A DNA stretch of 64,000 nucleotides from Luteitalea sp. (GCA_009377605.1 WHTT01000021.1:1-64000); one strand, 5' to 3'; counted from the first letter of the stretch, positions 51,875 to 60,702 are shown. Numbers and translations are program-made. The notes: generated by a model not told the origin, from the sequence alone.

Positions 51875-53305
51875 CTATTGCGACGACGTTTCTTCAGGGC
51901 GAAGCGTATAAGAGCTACGGTGCCACACGTTGACGTTCTTTCGGTTGACGTTCACTTCGATGCGCCGTAGCCGCTGTGTCGGATCAGGATTGGACGTGTA
52001 GTACCCGAGGACGTAGTAGTCGCTGGTCTCGTTGTCGATCCGCTTGAGTCCCTTCTCGAAATCGTTCTGATTGACCACCGCAAAGCCGCCGGTCTCTTCG
52101 GCGATCACGCGTAGGCTGTCCTGCGACTTGCGGATGTAGTCGTTGAACTCCGTCATGTCCACGTTCTCGTCGAGGTCCGGCATCCCCACGAGACCGCGCG
52201 GATCGATCGTGTACATCGTGACGTTCGCCCGGTTGCACGCGCGTGTGAGCTCCGCAAGCTCGCGCACCAGATCGGCATCTGCGAACTGCTGTCCCTGCCG
52301 GCGATAAATTGCGGTCGGATCTTCGGGATTGATGTCTTCACCATCGTAGACGCCGCCGGTAGACCCGCCATACCGCTCGTACTGATACTTGAGGCGGCCT
52401 CGTGGGAACGGATCGAAGTCGTATCCGTTGCTCACATAGACGAACGCCTTCCGTCGATGCTGAATCTTCTCGAACTCACGGACCAAATCGTAGGCCGTCG
52501 AGAAGGCAACGTGCGCCCGGTAGCGGATCTCCGAGGGTCCCTGTGCGCCCTCGGGACCTTCGACGATCTCGTTCGGCCGCAGCGCCGAGCCGCTGATCCG
52601 CTCGATGGCGTCGTCCAGTCGCTTGTGATCGTATGTCGGGTCGATAGCCAAAGACGAAGGACCGGTGGAGACAATGGCAAACATGTCGCCTTCGTGGATG
52701 AGTGTGGTCGAGATCTTCTTGAAGAGCTCGCGGATCCGGCCCGTGTTCCGAAAGTCGAGGTGGAGGTCGTCGACAAACAGGATGAAGATTCGACCCGCCG
52801 CGTCGTTGGTGGGCGCGCTTGTCGGGAGGAGGAGCCCTTCTTGCGGCGGCGGAGGCGGCGGCTCCAAGAGATTGTAGTGCCGGCCACCGTGCACGAGCGT
52901 GAATGACACGATCTCCTGCTCGACGCCGTCCTCGAGGACCTCGAAGTCGTCCTTCTTGAGATCCGCAATGAACTGACCATTGCGACTCTCGCGGGGCTGG
53001 ACGTCTTGGAGAACCATCGTCACGCCGGTTCGGAACGTCGGGTCTTGCTTCTGCCCTTCGCCCCCGGCCCGCTCTTGTCCCCCGGGCTGCTGCGGCTTCC
53101 GCTCCGGCTTTTGCCCTGGCTTTTGCCTTGGCTTCTGCGCCGGCGCTTGACCGGCCGCCGGCGGCTTGGCCTGGGCCGCTGGTTGCGGCGCCTCTCCCAG
53201 ACCTCCGCTCCATTCCCCGCCGGACGACTGCACGCCGCTTCCCGCGGCGAGGACCAGACACGTAACTACAGCGGACACGGCGCGTGCGAGGAACGACCTT
53301 GTCAT
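51875..53305 (-). CDS. Secreted VWFA-related (Acidobacterial type) protein
   Basis: The 476-residue protein has a signal peptide (1-~28), a Pro/Gln/Lys-rich linker (~35-88), then a domain starting TFRTGVTMVLQDVQPRESRN with KKDDFEVLEDGVEQEI and a VWA-like core (IFILFVDDLHLDFRNTGRIR, KAFVYVSNGYDF, YYVLGYYTSN). This matches the VWFA-related domain expanded in Acidobacteria. It probably binds partners in the periplasm or outside the cell; the ligand is unknown. It converges with lysC across a 9-base gap. Confidence 0.9.
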   Translation of the reverse strand: MTRSFLARAVSAVVTCLVLAAGSGVQSSGGEWSGGLGEAPQPAAQAKPPAAGQAPAQKPRQKPGQKPERKPQQPGGQERAGGEGQKQDPTFRTGVTMVLQDVQPRESRNGQFIADLKKDDFEVLEDGVEQEIVSFTLVHGGRHYNLLEPPPPPPQEGLLLPTSAPTNDAAGRIFILFVDDLHLDFRNTGRIRELFKKISTTLIHEGDMFAIVSTGPSSLAIDPTYDHKRLDDAIERISGSALRPNEIVEGPEGAQGPSEIRYRAHVAFSTAYDLVREFEKIQHRRKAFVYVSNGYDFDPFPRGRLKYQYERYGGSTGGVYDGEDINPEDPTAIYRRQGQQFADADLVRELAELTRACNRANVTMYTIDPRGLVGMPDLDENVDMTEFNDYIRKSQDSLRVIAEETGGFAVVNQNDFEKGLKRIDNETSDYYVLGYYTSNPDPTQRLRRIEVNVNRKNVNVWHRSSYTLRPEETSSQ

Positions 53306-53317
53306 GGTTCGTTAAGT

Positions 53318-53830
53318 TTACTCCGAGACTTCAGACGCCGGCGAGACTTCCATGGCCGCGCGGCGCCGTGCGGATCGCGGTCGACGACGAGCGCGCGCAT
53401 TTCGGCGGGCACGCGCTGGATCCTGGTCGGCGCCACGCTGCTCCGCCCCTCGAGCGCCCTGGTCCGGGCGTCCCCTTCGCTCTGACTGGTCTGCCGAGCC
53501 TCGAGCGGCGCGAGAAACATCCAAATCGGCGACGGCGGCTGATGGCGCTGCGCTGCCCGCTTTCGCCGCCGGTCCTGCCAGCTCCGGCAGTGTCGCGGTC
53601 GTGACGGTCTGCCAGAGCGCCTGCCAATCGAATGTGACGTCAGGAAAGTGTCGCTCGATCTCGCGCCGGCTCGCCTCATCCAGCGGAGACCGTCCGGCGC
53701 CCTTCGCCGCGGACGAGCTGCGAAACCAGTAGAGAACGCGCGGGCGGCCGTGGTCGCCATCCCGCCCAGGTTGACACAGGGAGAGGTGCTCGATGCCGCG
53801 CTTGTCGCGCAGAATGCGCAGAAACGGCAA
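53318..53830 (-). CDS. Hypothetical protein with low-complexity tail
   Basis: The 170-residue protein begins with a compact, plausible domain (MPFLRILRDKRGIEHLSLCQ, RPRVLYWFRSSSAA, EIERHFPDVTFDWQALWQTV; residues 1-~82). Then comes an Arg/Ala/Asp/Gln-rich tail of ~85 residues without clear fold. I recognise no function. The gap to the nuclease-like gene upstream is 9 bases, so they may be co-expressed. Confidence 0.6.
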   Translation of the reverse strand: MPFLRILRDKRGIEHLSLCQPGRDGDHGRPRVLYWFRSSSAAKGAGRSPLDEASRREIERHFPDVTFDWQALWQTVTTATLPELAGPAAKAGSAAPSAAVADLDVSRAARGSADQSERRGRPDQGARGAEQRGADQDPARARRNARARRRPRSARRRAAMEVSPASEVSE

Positions 53831-53839
53831 TGTAAACCC

Positions 53840-54538
53840 TTAACGTCGCTTTTGCGCCCGCACGGTCTTGGCCCGCCGCGTCCCGGTGGTCTTGCGAGCC
53901 GGCGGAGTTTTCCGCGCGGCAGCGGCGCGGGCGGGGCGTTCAGCCCGGCCCGTGCGGCGTGTGACCGCCTTGGCGGCGCGCTTTACCGTGGCCCGGGGCG
54001 TACTCTTCGTCTTCCCAGACGGCTTGGCCGCGCGGGCGGGAGCGCGTGCTGGGCGCTTGGCCGCCGACTTGGCGCGCACCGGCTTGACCGCCGCCTCGGC
54101 CGTGCGTTCACCTGCGGCCGGCGCCCGAGTCACTTGGGTGAACCGAATCTGATCGCCGAGCGTGTGATAGCTCCAGATCTCCGACGGCGCCACGCGGAAT
54201 GCGGTACACAACCGGCGCGCCGTATCGACCGAAGCAGCAGGCACGTACAAGTAGAAGCGTGCCTTGGCTTTACTGAAGGCGACCCACTGTGAGAGCGCTT
54301 CCAGGTGGTTGACCGATTCGCCCGTCTCGACCTCGACGATGGCGTGTGGCTTGCCTCCGTCGGTCGGCGTCAGAATCAAGTCGGGATAGAGCGGTGTCTC
54401 GCGAAGCCGAATCGATGCTGCGCGTTCCTCACCGGTGTTGATTTCCACGGCAAAACGGCGACGCCACCGCGTCTGCAGGAACCGGATCACACGGTCATGC
54501 TCAACCTGTTCTCGCACCGGCCGGACGAATATGGCCAC
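53840..54538 (-). CDS. Nuclease-fold-like protein with histone H1-like basic tail
   Basis: About 232 residues. The N-terminal ~137 resemble a PD-(D/E)xK-type fold: LYPDLILTPTD, then PHAIVEVETGESVNHLEALS and YVPAASVDTARRLC. The expected E-x-K reads E-V-E, so catalysis is doubtful. Residues ~138-232 are Ala/Lys/Arg/Pro-rich (VKPVRAKSAAKRPARAPARA), like H1-type tails that bind DNA. GTG at 54538 has GGAGG four bases upstream; a longer GTG start at 54580 exists. Function unknown; a DNA- or RNA-bound role is inferred. Confidence 0.65.
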   Translation of the reverse strand: MAIFVRPVREQVEHDRVIRFLQTRWRRRFAVEINTGEERAASIRLRETPLYPDLILTPTDGGKPHAIVEVETGESVNHLEALSQWVAFSKAKARFYLYVPAASVDTARRLCTAFRVAPSEIWSYHTLGDQIRFTQVTRAPAAGERTAEAAVKPVRAKSAAKRPARAPARAAKPSGKTKSTPRATVKRAAKAVTRRTGRAERPARAAAARKTPPARKTTGTRRAKTVRAQKRR

Positions 54539-54707
54539 TCCGCCTCCCACGGGAAAACGCTTGCTGCGGCATCGGAACACGCCAAATACGAGATGGTAAC
54601 ATGGAAGCGGTTGGCCGTGCTAGCAGCGCCCGAGGACACAGTCAGGCAGGGCCTGCGGTTCGCGACAAGCCGACAGCACTTGACTTAAGTAGTTTTCCTT
54701 CAAACAC

Positions 54708-55763
54708 TTGAATCAGCAAAACCACTCGAATCGATTCCTGCGCGCCTGCAGACGGCAGCCGGTGGACGCAACGCCTGTATGGTTCATGCGCCAAGCCGGG
54801 CGTTACATGGCAGAGTATCGGGCGCTGCGCGAGAAGCACTCGTTGTTGGAACTCTGTCAAACGCCCGAACTTGCCGCAGAGATTACGCTCCAACCGCTGC
54901 ATCGCATCGAGGTCGACGCCGCCATCTTGTTCTCGGACCTCTTGTTGCCGCTCGCGCCGATGGGCTTGCCTTTCGAGTTCGTCCACGGCGAAGGCCCTGT
55001 CGTCCACACGCCGCTCAGGACCCAGGAGGACATCGACCGCTTGCGGCCGCTCGACCCCCGCGCCGACCTGCCGTTCGTCCTCGAAGCCGTCCGGCTCGTG
55101 AAGCAGGAGCTCGACAGCACGCTGCCACTGATTGGGTTTGCCGGCGCACCGTTTACCCTCGCCTCGTACGCGGTGGAGGGGGGCCCTTCCAAGACCTTCG
55201 CTCGGACGAAGGCGCTCATGTACACGGCGCCGGAAGCCTGGCATCAGCTCTGCAGCAAGCTTGCCGACGCAGCGTCTGCGCTCCTCGACGCTCAAATATC
55301 TGCGGGCGTGGATGCTGTCCAGCTCTTCGATTCCTGGGTTGGTCAGCTCTCGGCGCGTGACTATCGCGAGTTTGCCCTTCCTCACACGCGCCGGGTTTTC
55401 GACGCACTCGGGGGACGGGTGCCGACAATCCATTTCGGCACCGGGACTTCTGCGCTGCTCGAGACGATGCGCGACGCTGGTGGAGACGTGATTGGCGTGG
55501 ACTGGCGGGTGCCGCTCGACGAGGCCTGGATGCGGATTGGGTTCGATCGGGCCGTGCAAGGCAACCTCGATCCGACGCTGCTCCTCGGATCGCGATGGCG
55601 GATTCGCGAAGGTGCGGAAGATGTGCTTCAGCGGGCGGCAGGTCGTCCTGGCCACATCTTCAACCTGGGCCATGGCATCCTACCGACCACCCCACCGGAG
55701 CATGTTCAGATGCTGGCGCGGTTCGTTCACGAAGCATCGAGTAGGGAAGCCCTAGATCCCTAG
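54708..55763 (+). CDS. hemE: Uroporphyrinogen decarboxylase
   Basis: The 351-residue enzyme has the signature PVWFMRQAGRYMAEYRALRE, DAAILFSDLLLPLAPMG, GFAGAPFTLASYAVEG and the C-terminal FNLGHGILPTTPPEHV. It converts uroporphyrinogen III to coproporphyrinogen III for heme. The start is TTG at 54708, the only one before the conserved part. The last codons and stop (EALDP) come from the CCCTAGATCCCTAG array that runs on into the gap before hemG. Confidence 0.94.
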   Translation: MNQQNHSNRFLRACRRQPVDATPVWFMRQAGRYMAEYRALREKHSLLELCQTPELAAEITLQPLHRIEVDAAILFSDLLLPLAPMGLPFEFVHGEGPVVHTPLRTQEDIDRLRPLDPRADLPFVLEAVRLVKQELDSTLPLIGFAGAPFTLASYAVEGGPSKTFARTKALMYTAPEAWHQLCSKLADAASALLDAQISAGVDAVQLFDSWVGQLSARDYREFALPHTRRVFDALGGRVPTIHFGTGTSALLETMRDAGGDVIGVDWRVPLDEAWMRIGFDRAVQGNLDPTLLLGSRWRIREGAEDVLQRAAGRPGHIFNLGHGILPTTPPEHVQMLARFVHEASSREALDP

Positions 55764-55783
55764 ATCCCTAGATCCCTTTCCCC
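55746..55783. repeat. Word array (CCCTAGATCCCTAGATCCCT)
   Basis: Three perfect CCCTAGAT units and a degenerate tail lie across the hemE stop codon; the reverse vocabulary is that of 31811..31988 and 45362..45526. Confidence 0.75.
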
Positions 55784-55785
55784 CT

Positions 55786-57168
55786 ATGCCCCGTGTAATC
55801 GTCGTCGGTGGCGGCATCGCCGGCCTGGCGGCCGCCTACGAGCTCACGCGACGCGGCGTGGACGTGCGGCTGCTCGAAGCCGCCGATCGCCTCGGTGGTC
55901 TCATTCGGACCGACGTCGTGGAGGGCTTCACGATCGACGCCGGCCCAGACGGCTTCCTCGTTGGAAAGCGCGGCGCTGTCGCGCTCTGCGAGGACCTGGG
56001 AGTGATGTCGCGTACCATCGGCACGTCTCTGCCACGCGTCGCGTATGTGCTCCGCCGCGGCCGTCTTCACCCGCTCCCGAACGGGGTGGCGCTTGGCGTT
56101 CCCACGAATCTGGCGTCGCTTGCAACCACTCGCTTGCTCTCTCTTCGCGGGAAGCTGCGCGCGGCATGCGATCTCATCCTCCCCGGCTCTCTTGCTCCGG
56201 GCGCCGCAGATGAGTCGATCGGCTCCCTGCTTCGTCGGCGACTCGGCCGGGAAGCCGTAGACTGGCTCGCGGAACCGATTCTCGGTGGCATCTACGGCGG
56301 CAATATCGACGAGCTCTCCGCTCGTCTGGCGTTGCCGGGGTTGTGGCAAGCGCTGACCGAACGAAGAAGCATCGTCGTAGGGATGCGAGCAGGCAGGCAT
56401 CTTCCTCCGGCCGGCGGCGCGTTTCGCTCCTTCCCGGGCGGTATGGTCGAGCTCGTCCAGGCGATCGTGGATGCGCTACCTCCCGGCTCGATCCAGTGTC
56501 GTGCCCACGTCACAGGGGTCACGACTTCGCCTGATGTCACCGTGATGCTGGCCTCCGGCGCGCGGATGAGGGCCGATGGCGTCGTGCTCGCCGCCCCTGC
56601 CCACGTCGCCGCTGAGCTCCTCGAATCGGTGGATGCCGTTGTCGCAGACCATTGCCGCAGCATCCCGCACACCTCTCTAGCATCCGTCGCGCTCGCGTAT
56701 CCGCGCTCCTCGGTAACGCACCCCCTGGCTGGCAGCGGGTTTGTCGTGCCCGCGCTCGAGCACGATTACCCATTGACCGCAGCGACATGGGTGTCGTCGA
56801 AGTGGCCTGGCCGTGCGCCCCACGGCTTTGTCTTGCTTCGCGCTTTCTTCGGCGGATCACGCGGCCCTGACTTGGTCGACCTCGACGACCGAACGATGGC
56901 GGCACGCGCGCACGAAGCGTTGTCGCCACTCCTGGGCATCGTTGGCGACCCAACGCTGACGCGGGTGTATCGGTGGCGACTTGCAAGCGCGCAACACACC
57001 GTGGGCCACGGCGTCCGCGTCGCTGAAATTGCCGCGCGTCTCGGCAAACACCCTCGCATCACGCTCGCGGGAAGCGGCTATCGCGCCCTGGGCATTCCTG
57101 ACTGCATTGCCGACGCAAGGGCCACGGCGAGGGGGGTGGCGGATCGCTTAGCAAGGGGCAGCGGGTGA
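55786..57168 (+). CDS. hemG: Oxygen-dependent protoporphyrinogen oxidase (HemY type)
   Basis: The 460-residue flavoprotein has the N-terminal dinucleotide motif VIVVGGGIAGLAAAYELTRR, LEAADRLGGLIRT, EPILGGIYGGNIDELS and a C-terminal LAGSGYRALGIPDCIADA. It oxidises (copro)protoporphyrinogen in heme synthesis. Only 22 bases separate it from hemE. The ferrochelatase gene hemH, often between the two, is absent here. Confidence 0.92.
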   Translation: MPRVIVVGGGIAGLAAAYELTRRGVDVRLLEAADRLGGLIRTDVVEGFTIDAGPDGFLVGKRGAVALCEDLGVMSRTIGTSLPRVAYVLRRGRLHPLPNGVALGVPTNLASLATTRLLSLRGKLRAACDLILPGSLAPGAADESIGSLLRRRLGREAVDWLAEPILGGIYGGNIDELSARLALPGLWQALTERRSIVVGMRAGRHLPPAGGAFRSFPGGMVELVQAIVDALPPGSIQCRAHVTGVTTSPDVTVMLASGARMRADGVVLAAPAHVAAELLESVDAVVADHCRSIPHTSLASVALAYPRSSVTHPLAGSGFVVPALEHDYPLTAATWVSSKWPGRAPHGFVLLRAFFGGSRGPDLVDLDDRTMAARAHEALSPLLGIVGDPTLTRVYRWRLASAQHTVGHGVRVAEIAARLGKHPRITLAGSGYRALGIPDCIADARATARGVADRLARGSG

Positions 57169-57342
57169 CACGGTGACCAGGTGACACGGTGACAGGTGAA
57201 CGGGTGGTTCGGAACACTCTCGGCCCAGATCGAACAACGGGAAGCATGGCCATCACGTGACCCCAAATGTCGAGTTGCCCTGTCACCCTCACCCTGTCAC
57301 CCTGTCACCCCCTCACCCCCTCACCCCTCGCCCGCAACGCCC
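57166..57342. repeat. Quasi-palindromic word array (GGTGACACGG/CCCTGTCACC)
   Basis: The left arm 57166-57207 (GGTGACACGGTGACCAGGTG) and right arm 57279-57335 (CCCTGTCACCCTCACCCTGT) flank a ~70-base core. No gene is visible in the 219-base gap before the arginase. Confidence 0.8.
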
Positions 57343-57387
57343 TGCCCCTCGAACCTCCCATGCTGTATGATTCTCCGCCGTGCCGGT

Positions 57388-58296
57388 ATGGGTACACTGC
57401 ACATCATTGGAGTTCCGCTCGACCTCGGCGCCGGGCGTCGTGGTGTGGACATGGGGCCCTCGGCACTCCGCATTGCCGAGATCGGCCCTCGCCTGTCCGC
57501 GATCGGACACCTCGTGGTCGATCACGGCAACGTCGATGCCCCCACGCCTGAAACCAAGGACAGCGGCGAGCCGACCAAGAAATACATCGGGGAGATCGCT
57601 GCGGTCTGCGAGACCCTGTTCGAACAGTCACTGGCGGCGTTATCGGAAGGTGGCGTGCCCCTCCTTCTCGGCGGAGACCATAGCTTGGCCGCTGGGTCGG
57701 TGGCCGCGTCGGCAGCCTTCGCCAAGCGGTCCGGAAGGGCCATCGGCCTACTCTGGATCGACGCGCACGGCGACATGAACACGCCGGAGACCAGCTCGAG
57801 CGGCAATGTGCACGGGATGCCGCTTGCGGCGCTCGTGGGTCCCGAGCCGGCGGAGCTTGCGCTTCTGGGCGGGTTCAGCCCCAAGGTGCAGCCGGCGCAC
57901 ACCGTGTTGATTGGCGTCCGCAACCTGGACGAATCCGAGAAGCGACGGATCCGATCGTCCGGGATTCACGTCTTTACGATGAAGGACATCGACCGGCGCG
58001 GAATCGCCTCTGTGATGGAGGAGGCACTGGCCCTGGGCAGCAGTGACACGGCAGGGATCCATGTCTCACTCGATCTCGACGTCTGCGATCCTTCGATTGC
58101 CCCCGGTGTCGGCACGCCCGTCCGGGGCGGCCTCGTCTACCGAGAAGCACACACGCTCATGGAGATGGTGGCCGACTCGGATCGCCTCCTCGCGCTCGAT
58201 ATCGTCGAAGTGAATCCAGTGCTGGATGTGCGCAACCAAACGGCGATCCTCGGCGCCGAGCTCGCGAGCTCGGCGCTCGGTAAGAAGATCCTATGA
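57388..58296 (+). CDS. rocF: Arginase
   Basis: The 302-residue ureohydrolase has manganese-binding motifs GGDHS at 95-99, DAHGDMN at 125-131 and SLDLDVCDPS at 227-236, plus the arginase-type N-terminus HIIGVPLDLGAGRRGVDMGP. It splits arginine to ornithine and urea. ATG at 57388 was preferred over ATG at 57367; upstream codons come from the word array. No ornithine-using gene adjoins. Confidence 0.92.
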   Translation: MGTLHIIGVPLDLGAGRRGVDMGPSALRIAEIGPRLSAIGHLVVDHGNVDAPTPETKDSGEPTKKYIGEIAAVCETLFEQSLAALSEGGVPLLLGGDHSLAAGSVAASAAFAKRSGRAIGLLWIDAHGDMNTPETSSSGNVHGMPLAALVGPEPAELALLGGFSPKVQPAHTVLIGVRNLDESEKRRIRSSGIHVFTMKDIDRRGIASVMEEALALGSSDTAGIHVSLDLDVCDPSIAPGVGTPVRGGLVYREAHTLMEMVADSDRLLALDIVEVNPVLDVRNQTAILGAELASSALGKKIL

Positions 58297-58333
58297 TGGA
58301 AGTTCAACCATCAACCCCAGGGAGGTCACATCG

Positions 58334-58897
58334 ATGCTAGTCAACACCCGATTTGCCACAGCGCTCCTCGTCGGCTCACTCGCGCTTGCGTCTGCGCCGG
58401 CGGCTGCGCAAGAGGTCGAAGAGGTCCATCCCGGCAAGGGCGGGAGCCCGCACGAAGCGCACACCTGGACCGTGGGCGATGCCACCATCAAGATTACGTA
58501 TGGGCGTCCGAATCTGAAGGGGCGCGATCTCGACGAGCTCGTCAGTGAGTCAGCTCCGGACGGCCCGGTGTGGCGCACCGGCGCTGATGAGGCCACCACG
58601 CTCGACGTGAGCCAGGGGCTCAAGATCGGTGACCTGAGCGTACCGGCGGGCACCTATACGCTCTACACGCTTCCCGGGGAAAGCGACTGGCAGCTCGTTG
58701 TCAGCAAGCAGACGGGCCAGTGGGGCACGGAGTATGACGAAGGCCAGGATCTGGGCCGCTCCCCAATGACCAAGGAGACGCTTTCCGAGCCGGTCGAGCA
58801 GCTCACCTTCAAGGTGGACGAAACAGACGCCGGCGGCACGCTGGCGATCGAGTGGGGCACGACACGGGTGTCCGCACCGTTCACCGTCGGACAGTAA
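58334..58897 (+). CDS. Secreted DUF2911 protein
   Basis: The 187-residue protein has a signal peptide (ALLVGSLALASAPAAAQE) and a DUF2911 domain with IKITYGRPNLKGRDL, VWRTGADEATTLDVSQ and VPAGTYTLYTLPGESDWQLV. The function of DUF2911 is unknown; it is common in Bacteroidetes and Acidobacteria. AGGGAGG upstream is a strong ribosome site. Probably periplasmic. Confidence 0.9.
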   Translation: MLVNTRFATALLVGSLALASAPAAAQEVEEVHPGKGGSPHEAHTWTVGDATIKITYGRPNLKGRDLDELVSESAPDGPVWRTGADEATTLDVSQGLKIGDLSVPAGTYTLYTLPGESDWQLVVSKQTGQWGTEYDEGQDLGRSPMTKETLSEPVEQLTFKVDETDAGGTLAIEWGTTRVSAPFTVGQ

Positions 58898-58907
58898 CGC
58901 GCGTGCT

Positions 58908-59017
58908 GGTTCTTGGTTCTTGGTCCTTGGCCCTTGGTGCGGGGGTGCAGCAGCGCCCACGCGCCAAGGGCCTCGCCGCACCAGGGACCAAGAACCTCGA
59001 ACCAAGAACCAAGAATC
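58908..59017. repeat. Quasi-palindromic word array (GGTTCTTGG/CCAAGAACC)
   Basis: The left arm 58911-58940 (GGTTCTTGGTTCTTGG) and right arm 58980-59015 (CAGGGACCAAGAACCTCGAA) flank a ~40-base core. It spans the start region of the amidohydrolase gene. Confidence 0.8.
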
Positions 59018-60702
59018 TTCTTCCCATCGCCGCGCTCCTGCTGCTGCCGATGGTCGCGTGCTCTACTCCCTCCCTTTCCCACGGCGACTCCGAGCGCGTC
59101 ACGCTGATCATTGTCAACGCGCGGGCATGGACGGCTGATCCTGCCCACCTGTGGGCTGAGGCAATTGCCGTCGCTGGTGATCGCGTTGCTGCCGTTGGTT
59201 CGACCGACGAGATTCGGGCAATGGCCGACGAGGGCGTGCAGACCATCGATGCGCGCGGTCGCCTCCTGGTACCTGGCTTCATCGATTCGCATGTCCACTT
59301 CATAGACGGCGGCTTTCGGCTCGCCTCGGTGCAGTTGCGCGATGCGCGAACGCGCGAGGAGCTCGCCGATAGACTCGCGGCGTTTGCCAAGGGCGCTCCC
59401 GAGGGCACCTGGATCACGGGTGGAGACTGGGATCACGAGCGCTGGGGCGGCGAGCTGCCCCAGCACGAATGGATCGACCCGATAACGCCCCACCATCCGG
59501 TCTGGGTCCATCGTCTCGACGGCCACATGGCCTTGGCCAATTCCGCCGCGCTGCGCGCCGCAGGCGTGACACGCGACACTCCCGATGTTCCCGGAGGCAC
59601 GATTGTGCGGGATGCTCGCGGTGAGCCGACGGGCGTGCTCAAAGACAACGCCATGCGGCTCGTCACGCGGGTCGTGCCGGAACCGACACCGGAGCAGGCG
59701 GATCGGGCGCTCGACGCTGCCATGCGTCACGTGGCCGCCCAGGGCGTCACCACGGTCCACAACATGGGCAGCTGGGCGGACCTGGAGACGTTCTCCAGAG
59801 CGTTGAAGGCAGAGCGGCTCAGCACTCGCATCTACGCCGTCGTGCCGCTCGCCGACTGGGAACAGCTGCGGGATCTGATCAGGACCCGCCGCTTTGGGCA
59901 GCAGGGCCGCGGTGACAAGTGGCTCCGCGTGGGTGGTCTGAAGGCCTTTGTCGACGGGTCGCTCGGGTCGCACACCGCTCTCTTCGAGCAGCCGTTCAGC
60001 GATGCCCCAAACGACCGCGGCTTGTCCGTCACGCCGCTCGACACCCTGTACGAGAACATTGCCGCCGCTGACGTCGCGTACCTTCAGGTCATGGTCCACG
60101 CCATCGGGGATCGCGCCAATCGCGAGCTCCTCGATATCTATGCGCGTGTTGCGGCCGACAACGGCAAGCGCGATCGGCGCTGGCGCATCGAGCACGCCCA
60201 GCATCTTCGCCGAGAAGATATCAGCCGTTTCGCGGAGCTCGGCGTCATTGCGAGCATGCAGCCGTATCACGCGATCGACGATGGGCGGTGGGCGGAGGAG
60301 GTCATCGGAGCCGAGCGTGCGAAGACCACGTATGCCTTTCGATCACTGCTCGACGCCGGAGCGACCGTCGCGTTCGGTAGTGACTGGTTCGTCGCGCCGC
60401 CCTCGCCGCTCGAGGGTATCTACGCGGCAGTTACCCGGCGTACGCTCGACGGGAAACATCCCAATGGGTGGGTGCCAGAGCAGAAGATCACCGTCGAAGA
60501 GGCGCTTCGCGCCTACACTCATGACGGTGCCATCGCATCGTTCGACGAGGCGGTCAAGGGCACGATTACACCCGGAAAGCTCGCCGATTTCGTGCTCATC
60601 GACCGCGACCTCTTCGAGGTGCCACCGGACGAGATTCGCGAAGCGCGCATCCTCTGGACCATGGTCGGTGGGCGGATTGTGTACGAGCGAAACCGCCGGT
60701 AG
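58945..60702 (+). CDS. Amidohydrolase family lipoprotein (YtcJ-like)
   Basis: The enzyme has a lipoprotein-type signal (LLPIAALLLLPMVAC), then the metal-binding DSHVHFIDGG, RWRIEHAQHL, MVHAIGDRANRELLDIY and the FGSDWFVAPPSPLEGI segment of YtcJ-like amidohydrolases. The substrate is unknown. The start is unclear: GTG at 58945 lies in the word array, and residues such as GTKNLEPRTKN before the signal are array-coded. Probably anchored to a membrane facing the periplasm. Confidence 0.88.
   Translation: MQQRPRAKGLAAPGTKNLEPRTKNLLPIAALLLLPMVACSTPSLSHGDSERVTLIIVNARAWTADPAHLWAEAIAVAGDRVAAVGSTDEIRAMADEGVQTIDARGRLLVPGFIDSHVHFIDGGFRLASVQLRDARTREELADRLAAFAKGAPEGTWITGGDWDHERWGGELPQHEWIDPITPHHPVWVHRLDGHMALANSAALRAAGVTRDTPDVPGGTIVRDARGEPTGVLKDNAMRLVTRVVPEPTPEQADRALDAAMRHVAAQGVTTVHNMGSWADLETFSRALKAERLSTRIYAVVPLADWEQLRDLIRTRRFGQQGRGDKWLRVGGLKAFVDGSLGSHTALFEQPFSDAPNDRGLSVTPLDTLYENIAAADVAYLQVMVHAIGDRANRELLDIYARVAADNGKRDRRWRIEHAQHLRREDISRFAELGVIASMQPYHAIDDGRWAEEVIGAERAKTTYAFRSLLDAGATVAFGSDWFVAPPSPLEGIYAAVTRRTLDGKHPNGWVPEQKITVEEALRAYTHDGAIASFDEAVKGTITPGKLADFVLIDRDLFEVPPDEIREARILWTMVGGRIVYERNRR

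Noticed and set aside
58663-60270. 535-codon open frame on the minus strand opposite the amidohydrolase
   Set aside because: The plus-strand frame has clear amidohydrolase motifs; the antisense frame is a GC-rich shadow with no recognisable domain.
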